A DNA stretch of 17,464 bases from Nitrospira sp. UBA5699 (GCA_002420105.1 DIHJ01000063.1:2031-19494), one strand, 5' to 3'; positions 1-7,245 are shown, numbered from the stretch's first letter. Made by a program: numbers and translations. Notes: a model not told the origin generated them from the sequence alone.

Positions 1-139
1 GGCGGGGCGATGTGCCGTACGCGTTTCGGGAAGTGCAATGTTTCGGGGAAGGAGGCAGTTGAAAACCGGCCGGGTTGTCATTATACAATGCGGAACCGTT
101 CCGGCGGGGGAACGGAGCCGGCGATGAGCCGGCGCTTCG

Positions 140-262
140 TCAGCGGCGGCGGCGAACAGACCGTCTGGCGACGACCCGCTCGCGGACGAACGAGCCGATC
201 AGGAAGAGGGGAATAACCAGGAGAAAGAGATACCACGCGATCCACAACGTTGCATCGTGCAT
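140..262 (-). CDS. Small single-pass membrane protein (40 aa), unknown function
   Basis: Not recognised as a named family. The 40-residue product begins MHDATLWIAWYLF and has one hydrophobic segment at about residues 6-25, followed by a strongly basic tail (seven arginines in the last thirteen residues), as expected for one membrane helix with the C-terminus in the cytoplasm by the positive-inside rule. A longer reading of the same frame starts at 325, but I chose 262 because AAGAGGAGG lies seven bases upstream of this ATG, an excellent ribosome site. A second AGGAGG lies about 20 bases further upstream, with no start codon behind it. The gene is divergent from the glycosyltransferase at 546. 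The start and membrane helix are seen directly; that it is expressed is inferred from the ribosome site. Confidence 0.6.
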   Translation of the reverse strand: MHDATLWIAWYLFLLVIPLFLIGSFVRERVVARRSVRRRR

Positions 263-545
263 GATCGTCCTCCTCTTGAGATATCCTCCTAAAAACGCAA
301 TATGCGTACCAGGTTCTTCCCGCAATAGATCGAGGCCGATTCATTTACATTATCGATGAGTTGATCGTCCCACGCCAAGGAGGTGTGGGCGCAGTCGGTG
401 TCATGACTGAGGTCTGTCATCCACAAACGTGGCAAATAGGACACGCGGACGGACGGCGGCACGACTGGGGGGCATGAGCGTCGGGAGCCGTTCTTATCTT
501 CATGATCCATTCATTTCACCCATATTAATTTCGGAAGGACTTGTC
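263..545. other. Intergenic region between divergent miniprotein and glycosyltransferase
   Basis: This 283-base stretch separates two divergent genes and must hold both their promoters. It is more AT-rich than its surroundings around 275-360 and 505-545. I see no convincing open frame: the plus-strand upstream extension of the glycosyltransferase (from 429) lacks a ribosome site and the minus-strand frame at 289-510 looks like noise. A GGAAGGA ribosome site for the glycosyltransferase lies at 532-538. No clear -35/-10 pair stands out on either strand. Confidence 0.5.
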
Positions 546-1922
546 ATGGAACCTCTCGCCGCCGGATCCGCATCGCGATCGGCCTTGTTCACCCAGATCG
601 GAGACGACAACCCCACCTGGTTGAATGTCGACCTTCGGTTTATCATTGCCACGATCATCGTGTTCGGGGCCGTCATGGCCACGATCATCCGGTTCGGCCA
701 TGAAGTGTTCGATCCGCTGGCGGATTCGCTGATGATCCAGGGATGGGCGGCCTTGATCGCGCGTCCCAGTCTCCTGTGGTTCACGATGGGCATGCTGCTG
801 CTCGTGATCCGCACGCTGCTCTGGGTCCGCTACCGCCCGGTCGCCGCCATGGCCTACGAGGAGGCTCCCCGCCTTTCGGTCATCATTCCCGCCTATAACG
901 AGAGCGCGATGGTCCGGAAAGCCGTGGATGCCTGTGCGCGCGCCGAGTATCCGCGGGACCGGCTCGAGATCATCGTAATCGATGACGGCAGCACGGACGA
1001 TACCTGGACGTACGTGAGCGCCGCGCAGCGCGAACGGCCGGACCTCGTGCAGACGGTGAGACTGCCCGTGAATGCGGGGAAGCGCGCGGCGCTCGCGGCG
1101 GGATTCGCGCGGGCGACGGGAGACATCATCGTGACGGTCGATTCGGACAGCCTCGTGGACCGGCGGGCCCTGCTGGCGATCGCGGGCCCGTTCCGGAACG
1201 AGCGGGTCGGGGCGGTCGCCGGGAAGGTCTGCGTGCTCAATCGATTCCAGTCCATCCTGCCCCGCATGCTCCACGTGCGGTATGTCCTGTCGTTCGATTT
1301 TCTCCGCAGCGTGCAGTCGTCCTACGGCACCGTCTACTGCTGTCCGGGGGCCCTCTCCGCCTACCGGGCGTCCGTGATCAAACCGCTGGTGCCGGGCTGG
1401 CTGCGGCAGCGGTTTCTCGGTTCCGCCTGCACGATCGGGGAGGACCGGGCGCTGACCAACGACGTGCTCGCGTCGGGCTATCGGGCCGTCTACCAGCGCA
1501 GCGCCGTCGTGCATACCCTCGCGCCGGAGACCTACCGGCAGCTTTGCAGGATGTTTCTGCGCTGGGACCGGAGCTACATCCGGGAGGAGATCCGTTTGTG
1601 GAAGATCATGTGGAAGCTGCCGTTTCCCGCGCTGGTGCTCACCATGCTCGAAACCACAATCACGAATCTCCGCTATCCCGTCGCCTACAGCTCGCTGGTC
1701 CTGATGGTCTACCTGAGCCTGCAGGATCCGCTGACCATCGTGCGCCTGCTGATTTCGATGGGGGTCGTGTCCGTCTTCTACACCCTCTATTTTCTCCACA
1801 GCGAGCGCTCGCGGGAGTTTCTGTACGGGGTGCTGTACGCGTACTTTTACTTCTTCAGCCTCTTCTGGATCTTTCCCTACGCGCTTGCGACCGTCCGGAA
1901 CCGGTCCTGGCTGACCCGGTAG
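546..1922 (+). CDS. Processive family 2 membrane glycosyltransferase, hyaluronan synthase/NodC/chitin synthase-like
   Basis: Membrane beta-glycosyltransferase of 458 residues that by family would polymerise sugars from a UDP-sugar and move the chain across the inner membrane. Two N-terminal hydrophobic segments lie at about 31-48 and 75-94. The GT2 catalytic domain follows: SVIIPAYNES (111-120), the nucleotide-binding IDDGSTDD (145-152), the metal-binding VDSD (198-201) and the acceptor/base motif GED (298-300). Helices at about 359-391, 397-417 and 425-450 close the protein. The processive motif QxxRW is present only as MFLRW (336-340), so the Gln is missing. Start chosen at 546 because GGAAGGA precedes it by seven bases; an upstream ATG at 429 in the same frame has none. 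It stands alone, convergent with the AEC transporter. The polymer cannot be told from sequence; a single-sugar transferase is the alternative. Confidence 0.85.
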   Translation: MEPLAAGSASRSALFTQIGDDNPTWLNVDLRFIIATIIVFGAVMATIIRFGHEVFDPLADSLMIQGWAALIARPSLLWFTMGMLLLVIRTLLWVRYRPVAAMAYEEAPRLSVIIPAYNESAMVRKAVDACARAEYPRDRLEIIVIDDGSTDDTWTYVSAAQRERPDLVQTVRLPVNAGKRAALAAGFARATGDIIVTVDSDSLVDRRALLAIAGPFRNERVGAVAGKVCVLNRFQSILPRMLHVRYVLSFDFLRSVQSSYGTVYCCPGALSAYRASVIKPLVPGWLRQRFLGSACTIGEDRALTNDVLASGYRAVYQRSAVVHTLAPETYRQLCRMFLRWDRSYIREEIRLWKIMWKLPFPALVLTMLETTITNLRYPVAYSSLVLMVYLSLQDPLTIVRLLISMGVVSVFYTLYFLHSERSREFLYGVLYAYFYFFSLFWIFPYALATVRNRSWLTR

Positions 1923-1923
1923 C

Positions 1924-1970
1924 CCCCGCCGCAGGCCGGACGTGCCGCGGGGTCCTTCCCGGTCCCGCGG
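1924..1970. terminator. Candidate bidirectional terminator hairpins
   Basis: The 49 bases between two convergent stop codons hold two competing GC-rich stems. One pairs CCCCGC (1924-1929) with GCGGGG (1947-1952); the other pairs CCGCGGG (1945-1951) with CCCGCGG (1964-1970). There is no T-tract, so simple intrinsic termination is uncertain. The position between convergent genes is the main support. Confidence 0.45.
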
Positions 1971-1971
1971 C

Positions 1972-2886
1972 TCACCCCGTCAGCCACGGCATGAGGCGGG
2001 GGAGCAGCGGCAGCGCCGCGACACCCACGCAGATGGACAACGCCACGACGGAGGCGACCAGATCTTCGTCGAGGCCGGTTTCCGCGGCGAAGATCACGGC
2101 CGTCACCGCCGACGGCATGGCGGCGACGAGCAGCACCACCGCGCGCTCCACTCCCGTCAGGTTCAATGTGAAGACGGCGGCGCAGCCGAGCGCCAGTCCG
2201 CCGCCCATCCGCACCAGCACTCCCGCGACCGCCAGGCCCGCCGTTCGCCGCAGGGCGGAGAAACTGATCGAGAGACCGAGGACCAGGCTCGCCAGCGGCG
2301 TCGTCGTGAGATGCAGGGGCGTGAGTCCCTGGCGCAGCAAGGGCGGAAGGCGCCAATCGAGCAGTTTCAGGGCAAGGATGACGAGCAAGGCCCAGAGCGG
2401 CGGGGATGAGAGGAACCGGAGCAATGCCGACCGGGGACCCGCCGTGCGCGTGCCGTGGGCCAGAGCGATCGCGTAGAGGACCGTGAGCGTGAGCGTGGTT
2501 TGACCGAGGTCGAAGAGAATGGCGCGGGCCAGGCCGTCCTCGCCGCTGGTCGCCAGCACCACGGGATAGGCGAAGTACACGGAATTGATGCAGCCGGTGG
2601 CCAGCAGGAAACCCCCTCTTGTCCGCCGGGGCAGCCGGAGCAGACGCGCGAGCTGCCAGGCGCACGCGACCATCGGGATCGTCACGAGGCAGGCCGCCAT
2701 CGGAAGTTTCCAGGCGGCAGGCGCGAAGGCGACGCTGTCGAGCGACACGAGGATCGTCGCGGGCAGACTCACGGAGAACACCAGGTTGGCCAGGCGGTCC
2801 GCGTGGGATTTGTCGAGCAGGGACAGGGAGCGGAGCGCCGTGCCGGCGAGAAGGATGGCGATGAAGGCTTGGAGCGAAGCAGGCAT
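1972..2886 (-). CDS. AEC (auxin efflux carrier) family permease
   Basis: Inner-membrane transporter of 304 residues with about ten hydrophobic segments spread over its whole length in two five-helix halves, the usual form and size of the AEC family (membrane transport protein, TC 2.A.69). These proteins export or import small organic anions; the bacterial members include malate and other carboxylate carriers. The opening MPASLQAFIAILLAGTALR and the central GCINSVYFAYPVVLA, with a polar break inside a helix, fit the family. The substrate cannot be assigned. The ATG follows the TerC stop codon by only four bases and has little ribosome site of its own, so translation is probably coupled to the TerC gene upstream. 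The pairing hints at a shared role in envelope or ion balance, but that is inference. Confidence 0.8.
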   Translation of the reverse strand: MPASLQAFIAILLAGTALRSLSLLDKSHADRLANLVFSVSLPATILVSLDSVAFAPAAWKLPMAACLVTIPMVACAWQLARLLRLPRRTRGGFLLATGCINSVYFAYPVVLATSGEDGLARAILFDLGQTTLTLTVLYAIALAHGTRTAGPRSALLRFLSSPPLWALLVILALKLLDWRLPPLLRQGLTPLHLTTTPLASLVLGLSISFSALRRTAGLAVAGVLVRMGGGLALGCAAVFTLNLTGVERAVVLLVAAMPSAVTAVIFAAETGLDEDLVASVVALSICVGVAALPLLPRLMPWLTG

Positions 2887-2890
2887 GGGG

Positions 2891-3652
2891 CTAGTCGCGG
2901 CGCCCCCGCGTCTCGGCGTACCGGCTGTGAAGTTTGACCGGCGCCTGCCGGACCTTCCGCATGCGCAGGTTGAGCATCTCGACGGTCACCGAAAACGCCA
3001 TCGCGAAGTAGATGTACCCCTTCGGGACGTGTACGTCGAATCCTTCCACCATGAGGGTGACGCCGACCAGGATCAGGAACGACAGCGCGAGGATCTTGAT
3101 CGTCGGGTGGGCGTCGACGAAATCCCCGATGGCCTTCGCCGCCATCAGCATCACGATGACCGCCAGGATGATCGCCGTCGCCATGATCGAGACCTGCTCC
3201 ACCAGCCCGACCGCCGTGATGACGGAATCCAGGGAAAACACGATGTCCAGGAGCGCGATCTGGACCAGCACCATGCCCAGTCCCGTCACCGCCGGCAGCG
3301 ACGGGTCGTCTTCGGGCCCCTCGAGACTGTCATGGATCTCATGCGTCGCCTTGGCCAGGAGAAACAGGCCTCCGCCGATCAGAATCAGGTCGCGGCCGGA
3401 GATCGCCTGGGAGAAGACGGTGAACCAGGGGTGGGTGAGTCCCATCACCCAGGAAATGGAGAACAGCAAGGCCAGGCGCGCCACCATCGCGAGGCCCAGC
3501 CCCACACGCCTGGCCAGGGTCCGCTTCGTTTCCGGAAGCCGGCCGACCAGGACGGAGATGAAGATGATGTTGTCGATTCCCAGAACGATTTCGAGCGCGG
3601 TCAAGGTCCCCAGTGCGATCCACACTTCGGGATCAGCCAGCCAGTCGAACAT
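2891..3652 (-). CDS. TerC family integral membrane protein
   Basis: Membrane protein of 253 residues with seven or so hydrophobic segments. The two TerC family signatures are present: EIVLGIDNIIF (21-31) and LDIVFSLDSVITAVG (135-149), each with acidic residues inside a helix (E21, D27, D136, D142) that are thought to bind or carry a metal ion. TerC relatives are linked to tellurite resistance and, in better studied members, to manganese export that helps metallate exported proteins. The length is that of the short YgdQ/YoaE-N type without the C-terminal CBS-CorC domains. The ATG is preceded by a G-rich run (GGGGGG, seven bases away). It is the first gene of a two-gene unit with the AEC permease. 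The ion carried here is not shown by the sequence. Confidence 0.88.
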   Translation of the reverse strand: MFDWLADPEVWIALGTLTALEIVLGIDNIIFISVLVGRLPETKRTLARRVGLGLAMVARLALLFSISWVMGLTHPWFTVFSQAISGRDLILIGGGLFLLAKATHEIHDSLEGPEDDPSLPAVTGLGMVLVQIALLDIVFSLDSVITAVGLVEQVSIMATAIILAVIVMLMAAKAIGDFVDAHPTIKILALSFLILVGVTLMVEGFDVHVPKGYIYFAMAFSVTVEMLNLRMRKVRQAPVKLHSRYAETRGRRD

Positions 3653-3688
3653 GCGGTGCCCCCCATTCGTGAACGAGCCATCGGCCCG

Positions 3689-3717
3689 CCGGCGGACGCG
3701 CGGGATGCGCGCGCCGG
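3689..3717. repeat. Strong GC hairpin in the TerC/CBS divergent region
   Basis: CCGGCG (3689-3694) pairs with CGCCGG (3712-3717), and inside it CGCGC (3697-3701) pairs with GCGCG (3707-3711) around a five-base loop. This gives an eleven-pair stem with a two-base bulge. On the minus strand it falls in the likely 5' leader of terC, 37 bases before the start codon. It may be a leader structure; no known riboswitch was recognised. Confidence 0.4.
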
Positions 3718-3801
3718 ACGTATCGAAGGAGTCTAGCTGCGGCGGCGCAGCGCTGCAATCGGAAGTTGGGAATGGTCCGGGCCGGCCGCACCGGGCTCAT
3801 C

Positions 3802-3830
3802 TTGCCTCGGTCGGCCGGGCGGCGTAAGAT
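3802..3830 (+). promoter_or_regulatory. Candidate sigma70-type promoter for the two-CBS gene
   Basis: TTGCCT at 3802-3807 and TAAGAT at 3825-3830 are separated by 17 bases. Each hexamer matches consensus at four of six positions. Transcription would start near 3838, giving a leader of about 30 bases that carries the AGGAGG ribosome site. Confidence 0.35.
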
Positions 3831-3868
3831 TCGGCATCTCATCCCACCCGCCCATCACAGGAGGTGTT

Positions 3869-4645
3869 ATGGCCTCTCGCACGACTTCCCGAATACCGCG
3901 GGCATCCCTGGACCGGAGCATCGAGCGCATGCGGACCCATCTGGCCGAACTGGGGTGCTATCTCGGAAAGGGGAAGGGGCAACCGACCGGAAGTCTGGAG
4001 GAGTTCGACGCGGAATCGGAGCGGCTGATCGCCGACGTGCTCGGAGAGCATTCGGAGCTGCTCGACGCCTACGAATATGCGGAACTCGGTGAGGCGTCCG
4101 GACTGGTCAATCTGACGGAGGAGGCGCCGGAAAGCGTGGGGCTGGACGGCGAACGGCAGAGTCTCCTGCAACGGAGCCGGGTGCTGGAGAGCTGCGTGGC
4201 GGAACTGGAAGCGCGCCGCGCCGCCGCACCGAAGAAATTCACGGGAGGCAGGCAGGTCCTCATCGGGCCTCAAGTGGCGGAACATATGTCGGCCGAGCTC
4301 CGGAGCATTCCGCAGACCGCGAGCCTGCGTGAGGCGGGCCGGCTGATGCAGAAATGGAAAACCGGATCGCTGCTGGTGACCGACCATCACGCCTATGTGG
4401 GATTCATCACCGATTCGACGCTCGCCCGCGACGTGGTGGCCAACGGGCTGGATCCCGGCACGACGGCCGTCAAGTCCTGCGTCCGGACACCGCTGGTCGC
4501 GATAGGAGGGGACCGGCCGCTCATCGAAGCCGTCCGCATGATGAAGGAACAGGCCACCAGGCATCTGGCCGTCGCGCAGGATGGCGACATCATCGGCGTG
4601 ATCTCGGTGTCGAACATTCTTCGGTACTATTCCGGCGTGGTCTGA
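3869..4645 (+). CDS. Two-CBS-domain protein with N-terminal helical domain
   Basis: Cytoplasmic protein of 258 residues. Residues 1-125 are charged and helical, with a likely coiled-coil stretch at about 95-120. A CBS pair follows, at about 137-190 and 203-255, identified by GSLLV.. YVGFITDS and RHLAVAQDGDIIGVISVSN. CBS pairs usually bind adenine nucleotides and control a partner protein. The Asp that usually ends the S/T-x-x-D ribose-contacting motif is absent from both halves (TDST at 181-184, SVSN at 246-249), so nucleotide binding may be altered or lost. AGGAGG at 3859-3864 sets the start firmly. It is followed after 88 bases by a zinc-ribbon gene on the same strand and, convergent, by a second CBS protein. 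The N-terminal part resembles no family I can name. Confidence 0.8.
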   Translation: MASRTTSRIPRASLDRSIERMRTHLAELGCYLGKGKGQPTGSLEEFDAESERLIADVLGEHSELLDAYEYAELGEASGLVNLTEEAPESVGLDGERQSLLQRSRVLESCVAELEARRAAAPKKFTGGRQVLIGPQVAEHMSAELRSIPQTASLREAGRLMQKWKTGSLLVTDHHAYVGFITDSTLARDVVANGLDPGTTAVKSCVRTPLVAIGGDRPLIEAVRMMKEQATRHLAVAQDGDIIGVISVSNILRYYSGVV

Positions 4646-4691
4646 CGGGCCGGATGTTCGACGGCGGGACGCCGCTGCAGAAGCAGTCCGT

Positions 4692-4705
4692 ACCGGGAAA
4701 CCGGT
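4692..4705 (+). repeat. Short hairpin with GNRA-type loop
   Basis: ACCGG (4692-4696) and CCGGT (4701-4705) flank the loop GAAA, in the 88-base gap before the zinc-ribbon gene. No T-tract follows. It may be a minor processing or attenuation structure, or chance. Confidence 0.25.
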
Positions 4706-4733
4706 CATCCGTCAGCCGTACAAAGGAGGGTGT

Positions 4734-5093
4734 ATGGGACCGACCAAGGCGATCGTCAGGGAGCAGGCGCTCTATGAGGCGGCGAGCGGCAAATTCATCA
4801 AGGACGGATTCGCGAGCCGGCGCGAACTGGAAGACTACGTGAACCACCACTATCTGGTTCTGCCGGTCGCGGACAACGCGGGCCGCGTCTGGCTGCTGGA
4901 CGGCAAACCGGTCTATTGCCTGCACGGCAGCCGGTATGAAACGCTCGACGATCAGAAAGTCCATCTGGCCCGCTGCCCCGACTGCGGCGGCATGGGGGTT
5001 CGCGTCGACGAATTCACGGTCGAATCGGATTGCATCCGCTGCACCGCCTGCGGCCACGAATTCGACGCCAGGCTGGAAATGATGGAGACGTGA
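4734..5093 (+). CDS. Small zinc-ribbon protein, unknown function
   Basis: Protein of 119 residues with no name I recognise. The N-terminal two thirds is a mixed helical region (about 1-40) and a short beta-rich part that ends with KPVYCLHGSRYETLDD. The C-terminal third is a zinc ribbon: CPDCGG (81-86) and CIRCTACGHEF (100-110), giving the four-cysteine pair C81/C84 and C103/C106 with an extra C100. Such ribbons hold one zinc and are used for binding DNA, RNA or protein. The ribosome site AAAGGAGGG lies just upstream of the ATG. The gene follows the two-CBS gene on the same strand and the two are probably co-transcribed. Role unknown; a partner or effector of the CBS proteins is a guess from position. 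Confidence 0.75.
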   Translation: MGPTKAIVREQALYEAASGKFIKDGFASRRELEDYVNHHYLVLPVADNAGRVWLLDGKPVYCLHGSRYETLDDQKVHLARCPDCGGMGVRVDEFTVESDCIRCTACGHEFDARLEMMET

Positions 5094-5127
5094 AGGGCAA
5101 GCGAACCGGCCCGGACGGACCTCACTC

Positions 5128-5259
5128 GTGATTCACGTGCGCATGCGGGAACCGGTCGGGCGCGGCTCGAACGGGAGCATCGACGGGCGGTTCGAACTGT
5201 TCAAGTCCACCACCCGCTACGACGGCCGCATCGGCAAGGAACAGCACGGCTTGTCCTGA
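5128..5259 (+). CDS. Possible 43-aa ORF, unknown
   Basis: A GTG-started frame (MIHVRMREPVGRG..) of 43 residues fills most of the 186 bases between the zinc-ribbon gene and the convergent four-CBS gene. The product is polar, rich in Gly and Arg, with no membrane segment. No good ribosome site precedes the GTG or the internal ATG at 5143, so this may not be translated. I list it because it nearly fills the gap, in the same orientation as its upstream neighbours. Confidence 0.25.
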   Translation: MIHVRMREPVGRGSNGSIDGRFELFKSTTRYDGRIGKEQHGLS

Positions 5260-5266
5260 GCAGCCG

Positions 5267-5295
5267 GGAACGGGACCGGTCAGAGTCTCCGTTCC
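5267..5295. terminator. Candidate hairpin between convergent genes
   Basis: GGAACGG (5267-5273) pairs with CCGTTCC (5289-5295) around a 15-base loop that itself contains GACCGGTC. It lies across the end of the minus-strand four-CBS gene and downstream of the plus-strand zinc-ribbon gene. No T-tract, so the terminator role is inferred from position. Confidence 0.3.
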
Positions 5296-6152
5296 GTCCG
5301 TTCCTCCGCCGTCCGCCGGAGAAAGTCCGGCCGGTCTCTGGCGGTGATCATCCTGACCAGATCCCGCGACGAAATCACCCCGACAACCGCGCTCTGATCC
5401 CTGACCGTCAGATGACGGACCTGATGTTTGGCCATGACGTCGCAGGCGTCACGAACGGACCGGTTGAGATCGATGTCGAGAAGCGGAGAGGACAGGAGCG
5501 CGCCGACGCGCTGCGATCCGGGGTCGGGCCCGCCGGCCACGGCTTTCCTGACCAGGTCCGTTTCGGTCACGATCCCGACGATCTCTCCGGCCTCGACGAC
5601 GAACAGCGAACCGATCCGCCTCTCCGCCATCCGTGTCGCGGCGGCGGCGGCCGGTGCCCCGGCGTCGATCGTTTCCAGCTGCTTCTGCATCAGGACTCCG
5701 AGCGGGCGATAGACGTCATTCAGCGCCTCGACCGGACCGGACGGCGCCTCAAAGAAATGCCTGGCCAGGTCCCGGACGGAAATGACGCCGACGATCTCGT
5801 CGCCGTCCGAGACGCCGAGATGCCGGACGTGATGGCGCTCCATCAGATGGCCGGCATCGATCATCGGCCGATCCGGCGCGATCGTGAGGAGGGGGCGGCT
5901 CATGATCCGGCCGGCCGTGACGACCTCCGGGTCCCGCCCCTGGGCCAGCACCTTCCCGATCACGTCCGTTTCCGTGATGATCCCGCCGATGCGGCAGTCC
6001 CGCGCTTCGCGATTGAGCGATTCGACGAAGACGCACCCGACCCGCCGGTCCCGCATCCGCACGGCGGCGTCGAATGCGGCGGCGTTCTCCGGCACGATCT
6101 CCAACTGGCGGTGCATGTATGCGCTGACGCTGGGTCCGGATCCTTGGGTCAT
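5280..6152 (-). CDS. Four-CBS-domain protein (two tandem CBS pairs)
   Basis: Protein of 290 residues made almost entirely of four CBS domains: about 8-72, 80-134, 150-205 and 215-270. Each ends with the ribose-contacting S/T-x-x-D motif intact: TETD (60-63), SVRD (125-128), TETD (196-199) and SSRD (261-264). The two halves are clear duplicates (for example RHLGVSDGDEIVGVISVRDL against RHLTVRDQSAVVGVISSRDL). By family the protein should bind adenine nucleotides such as AMP or ATP and sense energy state; no catalytic domain is attached, so it should act on a partner. The C-terminal 20 residues are charged. AAGGAG eight bases upstream of the ATG supports the start. It faces the two-CBS/zinc-ribbon pair convergently. 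Unlike the neighbouring CBS protein, its ligand residues are conserved. Confidence 0.88.
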   Translation of the reverse strand: MTQGSGPSVSAYMHRQLEIVPENAAAFDAAVRMRDRRVGCVFVESLNREARDCRIGGIITETDVIGKVLAQGRDPEVVTAGRIMSRPLLTIAPDRPMIDAGHLMERHHVRHLGVSDGDEIVGVISVRDLARHFFEAPSGPVEALNDVYRPLGVLMQKQLETIDAGAPAAAAATRMAERRIGSLFVVEAGEIVGIVTETDLVRKAVAGGPDPGSQRVGALLSSPLLDIDLNRSVRDACDVMAKHQVRHLTVRDQSAVVGVISSRDLVRMITARDRPDFLRRTAEERTERRL

Positions 6153-6287
6153 GGCAACTCCTTGGGCAGCCGGGGGCGGCCCGGTCGAACGGAAAGACTG
6201 CTGCGAAAACCGCCGCGAACCACAGAATAGAGAGGGCGGGGAACGCAGTCAATACGGGTGGAAGCGCCGCGATCGGTGGGCGATGGA

Positions 6288-7130
6288 TTACCGTTTCTCC
6301 GGCCGCAGGGTGCCGAGATAGGCGACGAGGTCCCGGATGTCGTCGCCGCGCAGCAGATGCTTCGGGAACATGGCGGTGCCGGGGTGGCCGAATTTGATGG
6401 AACGAAAGCGGTCTTCGTCGGTACGCGATTTCAGCCCGGCGGGATTTCTGAGATTCGCGGGGGGGACCGGCAGCCGGTCGAGGCGCTGCGCCAAGTCGGC
6501 CGAGATCGGAGGACGCTGCGTCAGTCGGCCTTCGATGCCGTGGCAGATGGCGCAGCCGCCGGTCTCATGATAGAGCTGCCGCCCGTTCACGGGATCACCC
6601 TGCAGGATGCCGCCGACTGCGGGTCCCGCAGGGGCGGCTGAGGCGGTGCCGCGCAGCAGGGCAAGGTAGGCCAGCAGTGACGCGATGTCGTCGTCGCTCA
6701 GCAGGTCCCGGGGGAGAGGCTGCATGCTGCTGCGGAGATGGCCGCGTCTGATGGCCTCGAACCGCTGTTTGTCGGTCGTGAGGGTCAGACCGCCGGCGCG
6801 CCTCAGGTCGGGCGGCCCGGGATCGAGGCGGGCGATATTCTCGCGCACGTTCGGGGTCAGACCGGGGGGAAGCCGGTCGCGGTCTCCGTCGACGCCGTGA
6901 CAGGTCGAGCACAGCCCCTTCCCGTTGAACAAGGTTCGGCCCCGGGCTGCCCGGCCGGACTCCGTATCCGGCTTGCCGGTCGCGGAGGGACCGGCCCAGA
7001 GCGGCGAACCGATGAAGATGAGCGCCGCGATGCACAGGACGCCTTTGAGGGGAGAGCGGGCGCATCGCGCGGAGCGGCTTGTCCGGGGGAGGGGCGTGTC
7101 CGCAGGCGGTGTGGAATCGGGGGATGTCAT
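6288..7130 (-). CDS. Exported diheme cytochrome c
   Basis: Periplasmic electron carrier of 280 residues with two class I cytochrome c domains. Each has one heme-binding CxxCH: CSTCH (74-78) and CAICH (193-197). Likely distal methionine ligands are M136 and M254, each set before a C-terminal helix of the type DDDIASLLAYL. The N-terminus has a long basic region then a hydrophobic stretch at about 30-46 ending SPLWAG, a plausible Sec signal or membrane anchor. Start at 7130 preferred over in-frame ATGs at 7148 and 7151 because GGAG lies about eight bases upstream of it. The two domains look like an old duplication (both have a PPxLRxxGGL/AGL-type loop). The gene is divergent from prfC. Redox partner unknown; an oxidase, an alcohol/sorbosone-type dehydrogenase or nitrite-linked chain are possible. 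Confidence 0.85.
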   Translation of the reverse strand: MTSPDSTPPADTPLPRTSRSARCARSPLKGVLCIAALIFIGSPLWAGPSATGKPDTESGRAARGRTLFNGKGLCSTCHGVDGDRDRLPPGLTPNVRENIARLDPGPPDLRRAGGLTLTTDKQRFEAIRRGHLRSSMQPLPRDLLSDDDIASLLAYLALLRGTASAAPAGPAVGGILQGDPVNGRQLYHETGGCAICHGIEGRLTQRPPISADLAQRLDRLPVPPANLRNPAGLKSRTDEDRFRSIKFGHPGTAMFPKHLLRGDDIRDLVAYLGTLRPEKR

Positions 7131-7231
7131 CGTCACACTCCGCACCATCATAATCGATCGCGACCGGACTCTGCTACGGCCATCGTGTACGGCCTGTCGC
7201 GATCATCTGTCGACGGATCGCCGCCCTATGG

Positions 7232-7237
7232 TATGCT
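7232..7237 (+). promoter_or_regulatory. Candidate -10 element just upstream of prfC
   Basis: TATGCT lies eight bases before the first prfC ATG, so transcription would start at or next to the start codon. No clear -35 is seen 16-18 bases upstream. There is no purine-rich ribosome site before either ATG at 7246 or 7249. The two observations together suggest a leaderless message. Confidence 0.3.
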
Positions 7238-7245
7238 GCGCACCT

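Noticed and set aside
59..87. TTGAAA-17-TATACA promoter-like pair on the plus strand
   Set aside because: Spacing is good, but no plus-strand gene with a ribosome site follows; the nearest start on that strand is at 546. The minus-strand TATAAT at 80-85 has no -35 and would read off the window.
96..115. CCGTTCC/GGAACGG hairpin after the 40-residue gene
   Set aside because: The seven-pair stem could end that gene's message, but there is no T-tract, and I could not tell it from chance in GC-rich DNA.
525..1799. 424-residue open frame on the minus strand inside the glycosyltransferase
   Set aside because: It is antisense to a gene with clear family motifs, is rich in His, Arg and Gln with no domain, and is the expected by-product of high GC content.
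2585..3736. 383-residue plus-strand open frame over the TerC/AEC genes
   Set aside because: It has low-complexity Arg/Gln/Asp composition and lies opposite two genes with strong membrane-family signatures.
3653..3868. yybP-ykoY manganese riboswitch ahead of terC
   Set aside because: I looked for the conserved loop sequences on the minus strand and did not find them.
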